From the NCBI GenBank assembly GCA_023663505.1, contig JAMPHH010000011.1, positions 10,906-74,905 on the forward strand: a stretch of 64,000 bases of DNA, written 5' to 3'. Numbering within the stretch: position 1 is the first letter of the stretch; every line of letters begins with the position of its first letter. The notes under the pieces are model-generated. The model searched no databases, was not told the origin of the DNA, and was given only the letters and a program-made list of their open reading frames with translations. This document shows, one piece after another, positions 43,062 to 51,125 of this stretch. A program made the translations under genes and the position numbers. The DNA is from Muribaculum sp. (GTDB lineage: Bacteria; Bacillota; Clostridia; Lachnospirales; Lachnospiraceae).

Positions 43062-43090
43062 TTGCTTTTTATATGGTTTTTTTGTATAAT
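43062..43090 (+). promoter_or_regulatory. Predicted sigma-A promoter of punA
   Basis: TTGCTT (43062-43067), 17 bases, TATAAT (43085-43090). The leader to ATG 43119 is about 22 bases. Confidence 0.7.
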
Positions 43091-43118
43091 ACAATATATT
43101 CACAGAAGGGAGATTGCT

Positions 43119-43952
43119 ATGGGTGGACAACATGCTTATGAGAAATTAACCGATTGCTTGAGGACGGTGCGTGAAAGGATTGATTTTACACCCAAGGTCG
43201 CCATTGTCCTTGGCTCCGGTCTGGGTGACTACGCGGAGCAGCTTCGCGTGGAGGCGGAGCTTCCCTATCACGAGATTGCGGGTTTTCCTGTCTCGACGGT
43301 GCCGGGACATGCGGGGAAATTTATTTTCGGGTACATCGACGATATTCCGGTTGTCTGTATGAAGGGACGTGTGCATTATTATGAGGGCTATGATATCTCG
43401 GACGTGGTGCTGCCCGTGAGACTGATGCGGTTGCTCGGCGCGGAGATATTATTTCTCGCCAATGCGGCGGGCGGCGTGAATACCTCCTTCCATGCGGGGG
43501 ATTTGATGCTGATCAAGGATCATATTGCCATGTTTGCGCCTAATCCTTTGATTGGACCCAATATTGAGGAGCTGGGGACAAGGTTCCCCGACATGAGCGC
43601 TGTCTATGACAGAGAGTTACAGCAGGTGATCAAGGATAAAGCGGCGGAAAACGGGATTTATCTGCAGGAGGGGGTTTATGCGCAGCTTACGGGACCTTCT
43701 TATGAGTCTCCGGCAGATGTGCGTGTATTGCGTGCGTTGGGCTGTGACGCGGTGGGTATGAGCACCGTGGTGGAGGCGATTGCCGCCAGACATTGCGGGC
43801 TGCGCGTGTGCGGAATCTCCTGTATAAGCAATCCGGCTGCGGGAATGTCTGACGCGCCCTTGAACCACAAGGAGGTGCAGGAGGCGGCGGATATGGCGGC
43901 GCCCCGTTTCAAGAAGCTGGTGACGGAATCCGTGAAGGGATTTCAGATATAA
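43119..43952 (+). CDS. punA: Purine nucleoside phosphorylase (trimeric type)
   Basis: This 277-residue enzyme cleaves (deoxy)inosine and guanosine with phosphate. Family segments are IVLGSGLGDYAEQL, VPGHAGKFIFG, GRVHYYEGYD, ANAAGGVN and the purine-site MSTVVEAIAARH...CISNPAAGM. The start at ATG 43119 follows AAGGGAG. The frame upstream is open but lies over the promoter. It begins a salvage group with cdd and an amidohydrolase. Confidence 0.96.
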   Translation: MGGQHAYEKLTDCLRTVRERIDFTPKVAIVLGSGLGDYAEQLRVEAELPYHEIAGFPVSTVPGHAGKFIFGYIDDIPVVCMKGRVHYYEGYDISDVVLPVRLMRLLGAEILFLANAAGGVNTSFHAGDLMLIKDHIAMFAPNPLIGPNIEELGTRFPDMSAVYDRELQQVIKDKAAENGIYLQEGVYAQLTGPSYESPADVRVLRALGCDAVGMSTVVEAIAARHCGLRVCGISCISNPAAGMSDAPLNHKEVQEAADMAAPRFKKLVTESVKGFQI

Positions 43953-44059
43953 GTGCGAGAAGAAATTCTAACCCTGCAAAGTACGCAGGATAAGAATTTC
44001 TACGGTTCGCAAGGCGAACCTTTCTCGCACGGAAGAATGCCAAGAACGGGCATTCTTCC
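43953..44059 (+). repeat. Cloverleaf-like nested inverted repeats between punA and cdd
   Basis: Outer arms GTGCGAGAA (43953-43961) and TTCTCGCAC (44022-44030) enclose two stem-loops: GAAATTCT...AGAATTTC capped by CCTGC/GCAGG, and GGTTCGC/GCGAACC. A separate perfect stem GGAAGAATGCC/GGCATTCTTCC follows at 44031-44059. No T tract follows, so this is not a standard terminator. Confidence 0.8.
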
Positions 44060-44113
44060 CGCAAATTGATTGTGCAGGGCAAAGCTTGGCATGACGGGAG
44101 GTGTAGGATAAGC

Positions 44114-44533
44114 ATGACAGAGCAGCAGATAAATGATTTAATAACGGCGGCGCTCGCGGCTCGCGGAAATGCATATGCGCCATACTCTCACTACGCGGTG
44201 GGGGCGGCTCTGCTTTTGGAGAACGGTGATGTCTATTGCGGGTGCAATATAGAGAACGCTTCCTATGGGGCGTCGAACTGTGCGGAGCGGACGGCGTTTT
44301 TCAAGGCGGTGAGCGAGGGGCGGCGGGACTTTAGAGCCATTGCCATCGCCGGAGGTATGGAGGGACAGGAGCCTGCGGACTATGCTTACCCGTGCGGAAT
44401 CTGCCGACAGGTGATGCAGGAGTTCTGCGGGCAGGACTTTCGGATTTATGTGGTCAAAAATAAAGAAGATTACAGGGAATATACGCTTGCGGAGCTTTTG
44501 CCCTGTGGATTTGGAGGAGCCTCGATTCAATGA
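44114..44533 (+). CDS. cdd: Cytidine deaminase
   Basis: This 139-residue tetrameric-type enzyme deaminates cytidine and deoxycytidine. The zinc site is CAERTA (catalytic Glu next to the Cys ligand) and PCGICRQ; substrate contacts lie in NIENASYG. The start at ATG 44114 has AGGA 6 bases upstream. It overlaps the next gene by 4 bases (ATGA). Confidence 0.96.
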   Translation: MTEQQINDLITAALAARGNAYAPYSHYAVGAALLLENGDVYCGCNIENASYGASNCAERTAFFKAVSEGRRDFRAIAIAGGMEGQEPADYAYPCGICRQVMQEFCGQDFRIYVVKNKEDYREYTLAELLPCGFGGASIQ

Positions 44534-45840
44534 ATATTCGTTTGTATAATGCAAGAATCCTTACCATGGAGAAGAATAAGCCGATCTTTGAGGGTGAGAT
44601 CTGGATAAAAAATGAGAAAATCGCTTATGTGGCGACCGAGGAGGAGTTGAGGACGGAGTGGAACTCGGCGGACGTCCCCCGAATCGTCTGGGACGTCCAG
44701 TTGGATTGTCAGGGGAATCTCTTGATGCCCGGCTTTAAGGACGCCCACACGCACTCGGCAATGACATTCCTTCGTTCCTACGCAGATGATCTGCCCTTGA
44801 ACCAATGGCTGAACGAGAAGGTGTTCCCCATGGAGGAGAAGCTTACGCCGGAGGATATCTATGAGCTGACCAAGCTGGCGGTCTTGGAGTATCTGACAAG
44901 TGGGATCACCTCGATCTTTGACATGTATGTGAATCCTGAGGCGGTGGCGGAGGCGTGTATGGATATGGGTATGCGCTGTGTACTGGTTCCCGGATTGAAC
45001 AATTTTGTCTCGTCGCCGGATCAGGTGGAGGAGGAATATTTGAAGTGGAATAAGCGGGGAGCCCTGATTAGCTATCAGTTGGGATTCCATGCGGAATACA
45101 CCTGTTCCAAGGAGCTGTTATACAGGGTGTCGGAGCTGGCTCACAGACATCGTGCTCCGGTCTACGCGCATCTGGCGGAGACGGCGGAGGAGGTGGAGGG
45201 CTGCAAGGAGCGTTACGGCATGACCCCCACGGTGCTGTTGGATTCCATGGGAATATTTGAGTTTGGCGGAGGCGGCTTTCACTGTGTACACATGACGCAG
45301 CAGGATATGGATATTCTGCGCATGAGACGCGTTCACGTGATCACCAATCCCGCCTCCAACCTTAAGCTTGCCAGTGGGATCGCTCCCATAGCGGAGTATG
45401 AGAAACGCAGGATTCCGGTGGCGATTGGCACGGACGGTCCCGCCAGTAACAATTGTCTGGATATGTTCAGGGAGATGTTCTTGGTTGCGGGCTTGAGCAA
45501 GGTGAGGGAGCACAACGCTGCGAGTCTGAATGCCGAGCGGGTTCTGCGTATGGCGACGGTACACGGGGCAAAGGCAATGCGGCTGAACAGGGCGGATACC
45601 TTGTCCAAGGGAAAATGTGCGGATCTGATACTGATCGATCTGCATCAGCCGAACATGCAGCCCATGAATCATGACAATATCGTGGGCAATCTGGTTTACA
45701 GCGCAAGCAAGGCAAATGTACTGATGACAATGATAAATGGCAGGATTCTCTATCAGAATGGCGGCTTTAACGTGGGGGAGAGTCCGGAGCGCATTTACGG
45801 GAAATGCAATGCCATTTTAGAGCGTATGCTATCGAGGTAG
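44530..45840 (+). CDS. mtaD: MtaD-type amidohydrolase (S-adenosylhomocysteine / methylthioadenosine deaminase family)
   Basis: This 436-residue metal-dependent deaminase has the metal-binding HTHSAMTFLRSYADDLPLNQ, a distal HLAETAEEVE, a further HCVHMTQQD, and IGTDGPASNN with the catalytic Asp. These match the MtaD/SsnA group, which deaminates SAH, MTA or adenosine. Coupling to cytidine deaminase (4-base overlap) and nearness to a purine phosphorylase fit a salvage role. The exact substrate cannot be read from sequence. Confidence 0.88.
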   Translation: MNIRLYNARILTMEKNKPIFEGEIWIKNEKIAYVATEEELRTEWNSADVPRIVWDVQLDCQGNLLMPGFKDAHTHSAMTFLRSYADDLPLNQWLNEKVFPMEEKLTPEDIYELTKLAVLEYLTSGITSIFDMYVNPEAVAEACMDMGMRCVLVPGLNNFVSSPDQVEEEYLKWNKRGALISYQLGFHAEYTCSKELLYRVSELAHRHRAPVYAHLAETAEEVEGCKERYGMTPTVLLDSMGIFEFGGGGFHCVHMTQQDMDILRMRRVHVITNPASNLKLASGIAPIAEYEKRRIPVAIGTDGPASNNCLDMFREMFLVAGLSKVREHNAASLNAERVLRMATVHGAKAMRLNRADTLSKGKCADLILIDLHQPNMQPMNHDNIVGNLVYSASKANVLMTMINGRILYQNGGFNVGESPERIYGKCNAILERMLSR

Positions 45841-45844
45841 GGCT

Positions 45845-47539
45845 ATGGAATATCTTGTGTTGACGGCGGCATTGATCCTGTTTGTGGCTGTGATATTTGC
45901 CAGAGAAGCCGTGCAGTCGGGAAAGCGCAGAAGGAGCTTTATACAATCGCTGTATGACAACTACGGGGCGCTTCCCGACCATAAATACACCTTGGAGAAC
46001 AGCGCGCATATCCCGGGCTATTACAGGCGGCATGGGGATTGTGAGCAGTTGGACGATATCACTTGGAATGATCTGAACATGGAGGAGATCTTCAAGCGGA
46101 TCAATTACACGCATTCCGCGACTGGGGAGGAATATCTGTATTATTTGCTCAGGAGCGTGGGACGGGACAAGCAGTCCTTGGCGCGCTTCGAGGAGCTGAC
46201 GGCGTGGCTGATGGAGCACCCTGACGAGCGTGTGCGGGTACAGCTCTATATGAGCGAGCTGGGCTACACGGGCAAATATTCCCTGTATGATTATATTGAG
46301 AATCTGGATATTTTGGGAGAGCGGAGCAATCTGCGGCACCACTTGGTCAACCTCCTCTATATCCCTTTGCTTTTGCTTGCACCGTTTCAGTTGTCCATGG
46401 CGATTCTTGGGATCGCGGTGCTCGGCGTGTACCAGATTGTGAGTTATTTTAAATATAAGCGTGAGATTGAGCCTTACATCACGAGCTTTGCCTATGTGAT
46501 GCGGCTGATCGTCACCTGTGAGAATATATGTAAGCTTGATATTCCTGTTTATAGCGGCGAGCTTGCGAGAATGCGCGTCTGCATTCAGGAAATGCATGGA
46601 ATCCGCAGAGGGTCTTTTCTGGTATTCGCTGCCAGCGACAGCAGAACCTCGGGCAATCCCTTGGAGCTGATCATGGATTATCTGCGCATGATCTTCCATG
46701 TGGATCTGATCATATTCAACAAGATGCTCAGGCAGCTTCGGCTGCATATCAGACAGGCGGACGAGCTGATCGCCATGGCGGGCTATTTGGAGTCGGCGGT
46801 ATCCGTGGGGGCTTTCCGCGCTTCGCTGCAAAATGGTTGGTGTGTGCCGGAGCTGACAGAGGCGGAATCGGGGCAGAAGCCGTTTATTGTGATAGAGGGC
46901 GGATATCACCCGCTGCTTGAACAGCCTGTGAAAAACAGTGTCAATGCGCGGAGAGGGGTGCTGCTCACGGGGTCAAATGCCTCCGGCAAATCCACCTTTC
47001 TCAAAATGATGGCAGTCAACGCGATTCTGGCGCAGACGATTCACACCTGTATGGCGGATTCCTATCGGGCGCCTCTTTTTGATATCTATTCCTCCATGGC
47101 GCTTCGGGACGATATCGGGAGCGGAGAGAGCTATTACATCGTGGAGATCAAGGCGTTGAAGCGCATTCTGGACGCGGTCGCGGGAGGGCGCAGGGTGCTG
47201 TGCTTTGTGGACGAGGTCCTTCGGGGCACTAACACGGTGGAGCGCATTGCGGCGTCCACACAGATACTGCGGAGCCTCACCGACAAGCAGGCGCTTTGCT
47301 TTGCCGCCACGCATGATATCGAATTGACAGAGCTTCTGCGGGAGTATTATGACAATTATCATTTTGAGGAGGAGATAAAGGACGGGGATATCTCCTTTGA
47401 ATATCGTCTGATGGAGGGGAAGGCGTCCACCAGAAATGCCATACGTCTTCTGGAGATCATGGGCTACGAACCACAGGTTACGGAGAGTGCCCTTGAGAGC
47501 GCGCAAAGATTTTTGGAGACTGGGGCATGGCAGGCTTGA
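45845..47539 (+). CDS. Membrane-anchored MutS-family ATPase
   Basis: This 564-residue protein starts with a membrane helix (about residues 3-20) and has two further helices near 170-205 (LLYIPLLLLAPF, LGIAVLGVYQIV). A helical clamp-like region follows, then a MutS-type ATPase with Walker A LLTGSNASGKSTFLK, Walker B LCFVDEVLRGTNT and the switch FAATHDIEL. The mismatch-recognition and connector domains of true MutS are absent. It is a family found in Firmicutes and Bacteroidetes with no known function; classical mismatch repair is unlikely. It starts 5 bases after mtaD. Confidence 0.88.
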   Translation: MEYLVLTAALILFVAVIFAREAVQSGKRRRSFIQSLYDNYGALPDHKYTLENSAHIPGYYRRHGDCEQLDDITWNDLNMEEIFKRINYTHSATGEEYLYYLLRSVGRDKQSLARFEELTAWLMEHPDERVRVQLYMSELGYTGKYSLYDYIENLDILGERSNLRHHLVNLLYIPLLLLAPFQLSMAILGIAVLGVYQIVSYFKYKREIEPYITSFAYVMRLIVTCENICKLDIPVYSGELARMRVCIQEMHGIRRGSFLVFAASDSRTSGNPLELIMDYLRMIFHVDLIIFNKMLRQLRLHIRQADELIAMAGYLESAVSVGAFRASLQNGWCVPELTEAESGQKPFIVIEGGYHPLLEQPVKNSVNARRGVLLTGSNASGKSTFLKMMAVNAILAQTIHTCMADSYRAPLFDIYSSMALRDDIGSGESYYIVEIKALKRILDAVAGGRRVLCFVDEVLRGTNTVERIAASTQILRSLTDKQALCFAATHDIELTELLREYYDNYHFEEEIKDGDISFEYRLMEGKASTRNAIRLLEIMGYEPQVTESALESAQRFLETGAWQA

Positions 47540-47564
47540 CGGTTTTGCCGAAAAGTTTTATACT
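47536..47564 (+). promoter_or_regulatory. Predicted promoter overlapping the MutS-like gene end
   Basis: TTGACG (47536-47541), 17 bases, TATACT (47559-47564), about 40 bases before the next small gene. The -35 overlaps the stop of the MutS-like gene. Confidence 0.6.
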
Positions 47565-47605
47565 GATAAGAGGTCAGGGTGTCGCAGGACACCGGAAAGG
47601 AGCAA

Positions 47606-47764
47606 ATGATGGCATTTTTGAATAGTTTTGTATCATATTTATTGTTGTTGATCATTTTTGTGGTTGTGGGCGGAGCGGCAGTTTTTATCGGGATCACCTT
47701 GCGCAAGAGCGCAAATGCAAAGGCTGAAAAGGCGGAGAGCGAGACGGCTGCGGAGCAGTCCTGA
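47606..47764 (+). CDS. Small single-helix membrane protein
   Basis: This 52-residue protein (MMAFLNSF...) has one membrane helix (about residues 8-32, with LLLLIIFVVVGGAAVFIG) and a short tail rich in Ala, Lys and Glu. AAAGGAG lies 4-7 bases before two consecutive ATGs; a GTG at 47579 is in frame. It has its own promoter. I do not recognise a family. Confidence 0.65.
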   Translation: MMAFLNSFVSYLLLLIIFVVVGGAAVFIGITLRKSANAKAEKAESETAAEQS

Positions 47765-47822
47765 TCCGGAGGCTTGTGCATTCAACGGGCTTTCGCTTTG
47801 TGGAGCGGGAGCCTGTTTTAAT

Positions 47823-47850
47823 TCCCGCGAGCAATGAAGTTGACTTTGTG
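47823..47850. repeat. Fragment of a dispersed intergenic repeat
   Basis: TCCCGCGAGCAATGA followed by GTTGACTT also occurs, in longer form, at 63731-63766. The surrounding 47765-47917 has no gene and no other clear signal. Confidence 0.6.
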
Positions 47851-47917
47851 CCAGTGCTTGTAGCGGGGTTGTTGACTCCCATGAGGGTTGTTGATTTTAT
47901 AAGATGAGGAGACCGAG

Positions 47918-48652
47918 ATGAGCCGTTTTAGTACCGTGCTGTGGGACGTTGATGGCACCTTATTGGACTTTGTTTATTCGCAAAGGATTGCTCTCACCAA
48001 ATGCTTTCAGAGCGTCGGGCGGGAGGTCGCGGAGGAGATGCTGCGGCGATATAAGGAGATCAACGATGGCTATTGGAAGCGATTGGAGCTTGGAGAGGTC
48101 ACGCAGCAGCAGCTTTTCACGGGGCGCTTCATCAGCCTGTTTGAAGAATATGGCATTGAAGGGGTGGACGCGGAGGCATTTGCGCAGGAGTATCAGCGGC
48201 GTCTGGGCGATGTCTATCGATATCAGGAGAATTCCCTTGAAATATGCCAAACGCTTCAAGGCAGGGTTAGGCAGTATGTGATCACCAACGGCGTCGTCTC
48301 CACACAGGAGAGCAAGCTGAGGCTTGCGGGGCTGTATGAGCTGATGGACGGTGTGTTTATCTCGGAGCAGGTGGGGACGCCAAAGCCCCATAAGGGATTC
48401 TTCGAGTATTGTCTGAAGGCGATTGCGGAGACTGGCGGTGAGACGGATAAAGCCCGTATTTTGGTCGTGGGCGATTCTCTCAGCAGTGATATCAAGGGAG
48501 GCGTGCTGAGCGGGATTCCCACATGTTGGTATCGTCCGGAGGATATTTGGGAAAAGGATAGCGCGGTGGCGGCGCTCTATGAGCAGTTTCGTCCAAATTA
48601 CGAGATCAGCCGCTTAGAGCAGATTTTTGATGTGTTGGAGATTGAAGGGTAA
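47918..48652 (+). CDS. HAD hydrolase, YjjG-type noncanonical pyrimidine nucleotidase
   Basis: This 244-residue HAD phosphatase has motif I LWDVDGTLLDF with Asp10, a four-helix cap, motif II VITNG, motif III VGTPKPHKGFFEY and motif IV VVGDSLSSDIKGG. The PKP-x-F/Y spacing resembles YjjG, a 5'-nucleotidase that removes modified pyrimidine nucleotides. It is followed after 2 bases by a WYL regulator, suggesting an operon. Confidence 0.85.
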   Translation: MSRFSTVLWDVDGTLLDFVYSQRIALTKCFQSVGREVAEEMLRRYKEINDGYWKRLELGEVTQQQLFTGRFISLFEEYGIEGVDAEAFAQEYQRRLGDVYRYQENSLEICQTLQGRVRQYVITNGVVSTQESKLRLAGLYELMDGVFISEQVGTPKPHKGFFEYCLKAIAETGGETDKARILVVGDSLSSDIKGGVLSGIPTCWYRPEDIWEKDSAVAALYEQFRPNYEISRLEQIFDVLEIEG

Positions 48653-48654
48653 TT

Positions 48655-49635
48655 ATGGCTAAGGCAGAGGGGCAGAAGCTTAAGATATTGTATATATTGC
48701 AGATGCTTGAGGAGTACACGGACGAAGCGCACCCTATGACTACTGCGGAGATTATCAGCCGCTTGGAGGCGGAAGGAATCGCCTGTGAGCGCAAGACGGT
48801 TTACAGCGATATTGCCAGATTGGTAGATTTTGGCTATGATATCATCACGGTTTCCAACCGCAGGGGCGGGGGATACTATCTGGCGAGCAGGGACTTTGAG
48901 CTGGCGGAGCTAAAGCTGTTGGTTGATGTGGTGCAGTCCGCGCGTTTTATCACCTCGAGGAAATCGAGGGAGCTGATCAAGAAATTTGAGAAAATGGCGG
49001 GAAAGCATGACGCGGGCAAGCTGCAGCGTCAGGTCTATGTGGTGGGACGCATCAAGACGGAGAATGAGAGTATTTATTATAATGTAGACAATATACACAG
49101 GGCGATTCAGGAGGACAGGCAGCTTACCTTCACATATCTGGAATGGAATCTGGAGAAAAGACTGGTTCCCCGTGGCGGGAGACGAACTGTCAGCCCTTGG
49201 GCTTTGATCTGGCGGGAGGAGAATTATTATCTGGCGGCAATAGACGCGCGGGACGGCGTGTTAAAGCATTACCGCGTGGACAAGATGGGAAGCGTGGAGG
49301 TGTCAAAGGAGAAGCGTGAGGGCTTGGACAAGCTCGACAGGCTTGGGCTGACTGACTATACCAACCAGACCTTCGGAATGTTCAGCGGCGAGGAGGAGAC
49401 GGTGACATTATGCTTTCCCAACAGACTGGTGGGCGTGGTGCTCGACCGCTTTGGCAGGGAGGCGGACATACGCCCCATGGGTGACGAAAGCTTTCGGGTT
49501 CGGGTCAAGGTGGCGGTCAGCGGACAATTCTTCGGGTGGCTTGCGGGAATCGGGTCGGAGGCGGAGGTCGTTTCGCCCGAGCGGGTCAGGGAGCAATACA
49601 GGGAGTGGCTCGCGGGGATTTTAGAGAGATATTGA
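48655..49635 (+). CDS. WYL-domain transcriptional regulator
   Basis: This 326-residue protein has an N-terminal winged helix-turn-helix (residues about 1-75, ILYILQMLEEYTD, CERKTVYSDIARL). A central WYL domain (about 140-215, FTYLEWNLEKRLVPRG, YYLAAIDARDGVLKHYRVDKM) follows, then a C-terminal WCX extension. WYL regulators sense small ligands or nucleic acids; some control defence or DNA damage genes. No defence cluster is adjacent, and its partner is probably the HAD phosphatase or aminotransferase next to it. Confidence 0.88.
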   Translation: MAKAEGQKLKILYILQMLEEYTDEAHPMTTAEIISRLEAEGIACERKTVYSDIARLVDFGYDIITVSNRRGGGYYLASRDFELAELKLLVDVVQSARFITSRKSRELIKKFEKMAGKHDAGKLQRQVYVVGRIKTENESIYYNVDNIHRAIQEDRQLTFTYLEWNLEKRLVPRGGRRTVSPWALIWREENYYLAAIDARDGVLKHYRVDKMGSVEVSKEKREGLDKLDRLGLTDYTNQTFGMFSGEEETVTLCFPNRLVGVVLDRFGREADIRPMGDESFRVRVKVAVSGQFFGWLAGIGSEAEVVSPERVREQYREWLAGILERY

Positions 49636-49670
49636 ACAGATTTAAATAGCTGTAAAGGAGTGTAGGAAAG

Positions 49671-50861
49671 ATGCAGATAAGAGTGTCAAAGCGCATGGAG
49701 GGTTTTGAGGAGGGAATCTTTCAGGTGTTAAATGAGAAAAAGCAGGAGGTGGAGGAAGGCGGCGGAAAGGTATACAATTTCTCCGTGGGAACGCCGGATT
49801 TTCAGCCTGCAAAGCATATCATGGACGCTGTCGCGGGCGCGGCGTCAAAGCCTGAGAATTATAAATATGCGCTGCGGGATCTGCCTGAGTTGATCGACGC
49901 GGCGATTGCGAGATATCGGACCCGTTACGGGGTGGAGCTGAAATCTTCAGAGATCATGAGTGTCTACGGTTCTCAGGAGGGTATCGCGCATCTGGGCTTA
50001 AGTCTGGTGGACGAGGGGGACATTGTACTGGTGCCTGACCCCGGCTATCCGATCTTTGCCATAGGACCTGCTCTTGCGGGGGCGAAGCTGGTCAATTATG
50101 AGCTGCTTGGGGAGAATGATTATCTGCCCGATTTGGACAGGATCGCGTCCATGTATGGGAAGAACGCGGGCGAGGGGCAGAGGGCGAAGCTGATGATCGT
50201 ATCCTACCCCTTGAATCCTATCTGCAAAGCCGCGCCGGATTCCTTTTATGAAAGGCTGATTCCATGGGCAGTCGAGAACGAGATACTGATCGTTCATGAC
50301 AATGCCTATTCGGATATCATATATGACGGCAGGGTGGGACGTTCCATTCTGTCATTTCAGGGGGCAAAGGAGGCTGCGGTGGAGTTCTATTCCTTGTCCA
50401 AATCCTTTAATTACACGGGGGCGAGAATGGGCTTCTTGGCGGGCAACGAGACCGTGATACAGAACTTTAAGAAGCTGCGTTCCCAGATTGATTACGGAAC
50501 CTTCCTTCCGGTGCAGTACGGCGCGATCGCGGCGCTCACGGGACCTGACGATATGGTGAGAGCCCAGTGTGCGGAATACGAGAAGCGACGCAATGCGCTG
50601 TGTGACGGCTTTACGGAGCTTGGGTGGGAATTTGAGCGCAGTCAGGGCACGATGTTTGCATGGGCAAGGATTCCCGAGCGTTTTGGCGGGGACGATGTGA
50701 AATTCGTGATGGAGCTGTTGGAGAAGACGGGCGTGCTCTGTACCCCCGGCAGCAGCTTTGGAGAGCTTGGAAAGGGGCATGTGCGTTTTGCTCTGGTGCT
50801 TCCCGTGGAGACGATCAGGCAGGCACTCGACAAGGTGTGTCAGAGCGGCATACTTGCATAG
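49671..50861 (+). CDS. Class I/II PLP aminotransferase
   Basis: This 396-residue fold-type I enzyme binds PLP through Lys244 in YSLSKSFNYTGARMGF. Other family segments are FSVGTPDFQP, PDPGYPIF and the Arg near the C-terminus in KGHVRFALVLP. The usual NPTG motif reads NPIC at residues 182-185, a small change in the cofactor-binding loop. It resembles LL-diaminopimelate or aspartate-type aminotransferases; the substrate is not certain. GGAG precedes the ATG. Confidence 0.88.
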   Translation: MQIRVSKRMEGFEEGIFQVLNEKKQEVEEGGGKVYNFSVGTPDFQPAKHIMDAVAGAASKPENYKYALRDLPELIDAAIARYRTRYGVELKSSEIMSVYGSQEGIAHLGLSLVDEGDIVLVPDPGYPIFAIGPALAGAKLVNYELLGENDYLPDLDRIASMYGKNAGEGQRAKLMIVSYPLNPICKAAPDSFYERLIPWAVENEILIVHDNAYSDIIYDGRVGRSILSFQGAKEAAVEFYSLSKSFNYTGARMGFLAGNETVIQNFKKLRSQIDYGTFLPVQYGAIAALTGPDDMVRAQCAEYEKRRNALCDGFTELGWEFERSQGTMFAWARIPERFGGDDVKFVMELLEKTGVLCTPGSSFGELGKGHVRFALVLPVETIRQALDKVCQSGILA

Positions 50862-50882
50862 TCAAGAGCAAAATTATGAAAA

Positions 50883-50909
50883 GGTGTCTAAAATTAGGAC
50901 GCCTTTTTT
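50883..50909 (+). terminator. Intrinsic terminator after the aminotransferase gene
   Basis: GGTGTCTAA pairs with TTAGGACGCC (two G-U pairs) and is followed by TTTTTT. Confidence 0.8.
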
Positions 50910-50934
50910 GTTACTTTTTTATGCTCGCGGATTG

Positions 50935-50963
50935 TTGACAATCCGATGATTCTTTCTTATACT
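50935..50963 (+). promoter_or_regulatory. Strong sigma-A promoter of nrdD
   Basis: TTGACA (50935-50940), 17 bases, TATACT (50958-50963). Confidence 0.8.
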
Positions 50964-50975
50964 GATACATAAGCG

Positions 50976-51021
50976 ACTCAATATATTGTTTTCGGAGAAT
51001 AAATAACACTATATATTGTAT
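50976..51021 (+). promoter_or_regulatory. Two NrdR boxes before nrdD
   Basis: ACTCAATATATTGTTT (50976-50991) and ACACTATATATTGTAT (51006-51021) match the NrdR box acaCwAtATaTwGtgt at 14 and 15 of 16 positions. They are 30 bases apart, about three helical turns, as usual for paired NrdR sites, and lie just downstream of the -10. The ATP/dATP-sensing repressor NrdR is expected to bind here. Confidence 0.85.
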
Positions 51022-51125
51022 CTTTGCCGAGAGAAGCCTGTTCGAGTAAAGCATTTGGACTACAAGCGGGTTTGCCTGCCTTTTGGCTTCGACGGGAGAG
51101 ACTATCAGTAGGGAAGGGAAGGAAT

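Noticed and set aside
43017..43118. Upstream extension of punA by 34 residues
   Set aside because: It covers the predicted -35 and -10 boxes, and the family begins near MGGQHAYEKL.
51024..51125. Upstream extension of nrdD by 34 residues
   Set aside because: It begins just after the NrdR boxes with no ribosome site, while GGGAAGGA precedes ATG 51126 and the ATP-cone begins soon after.
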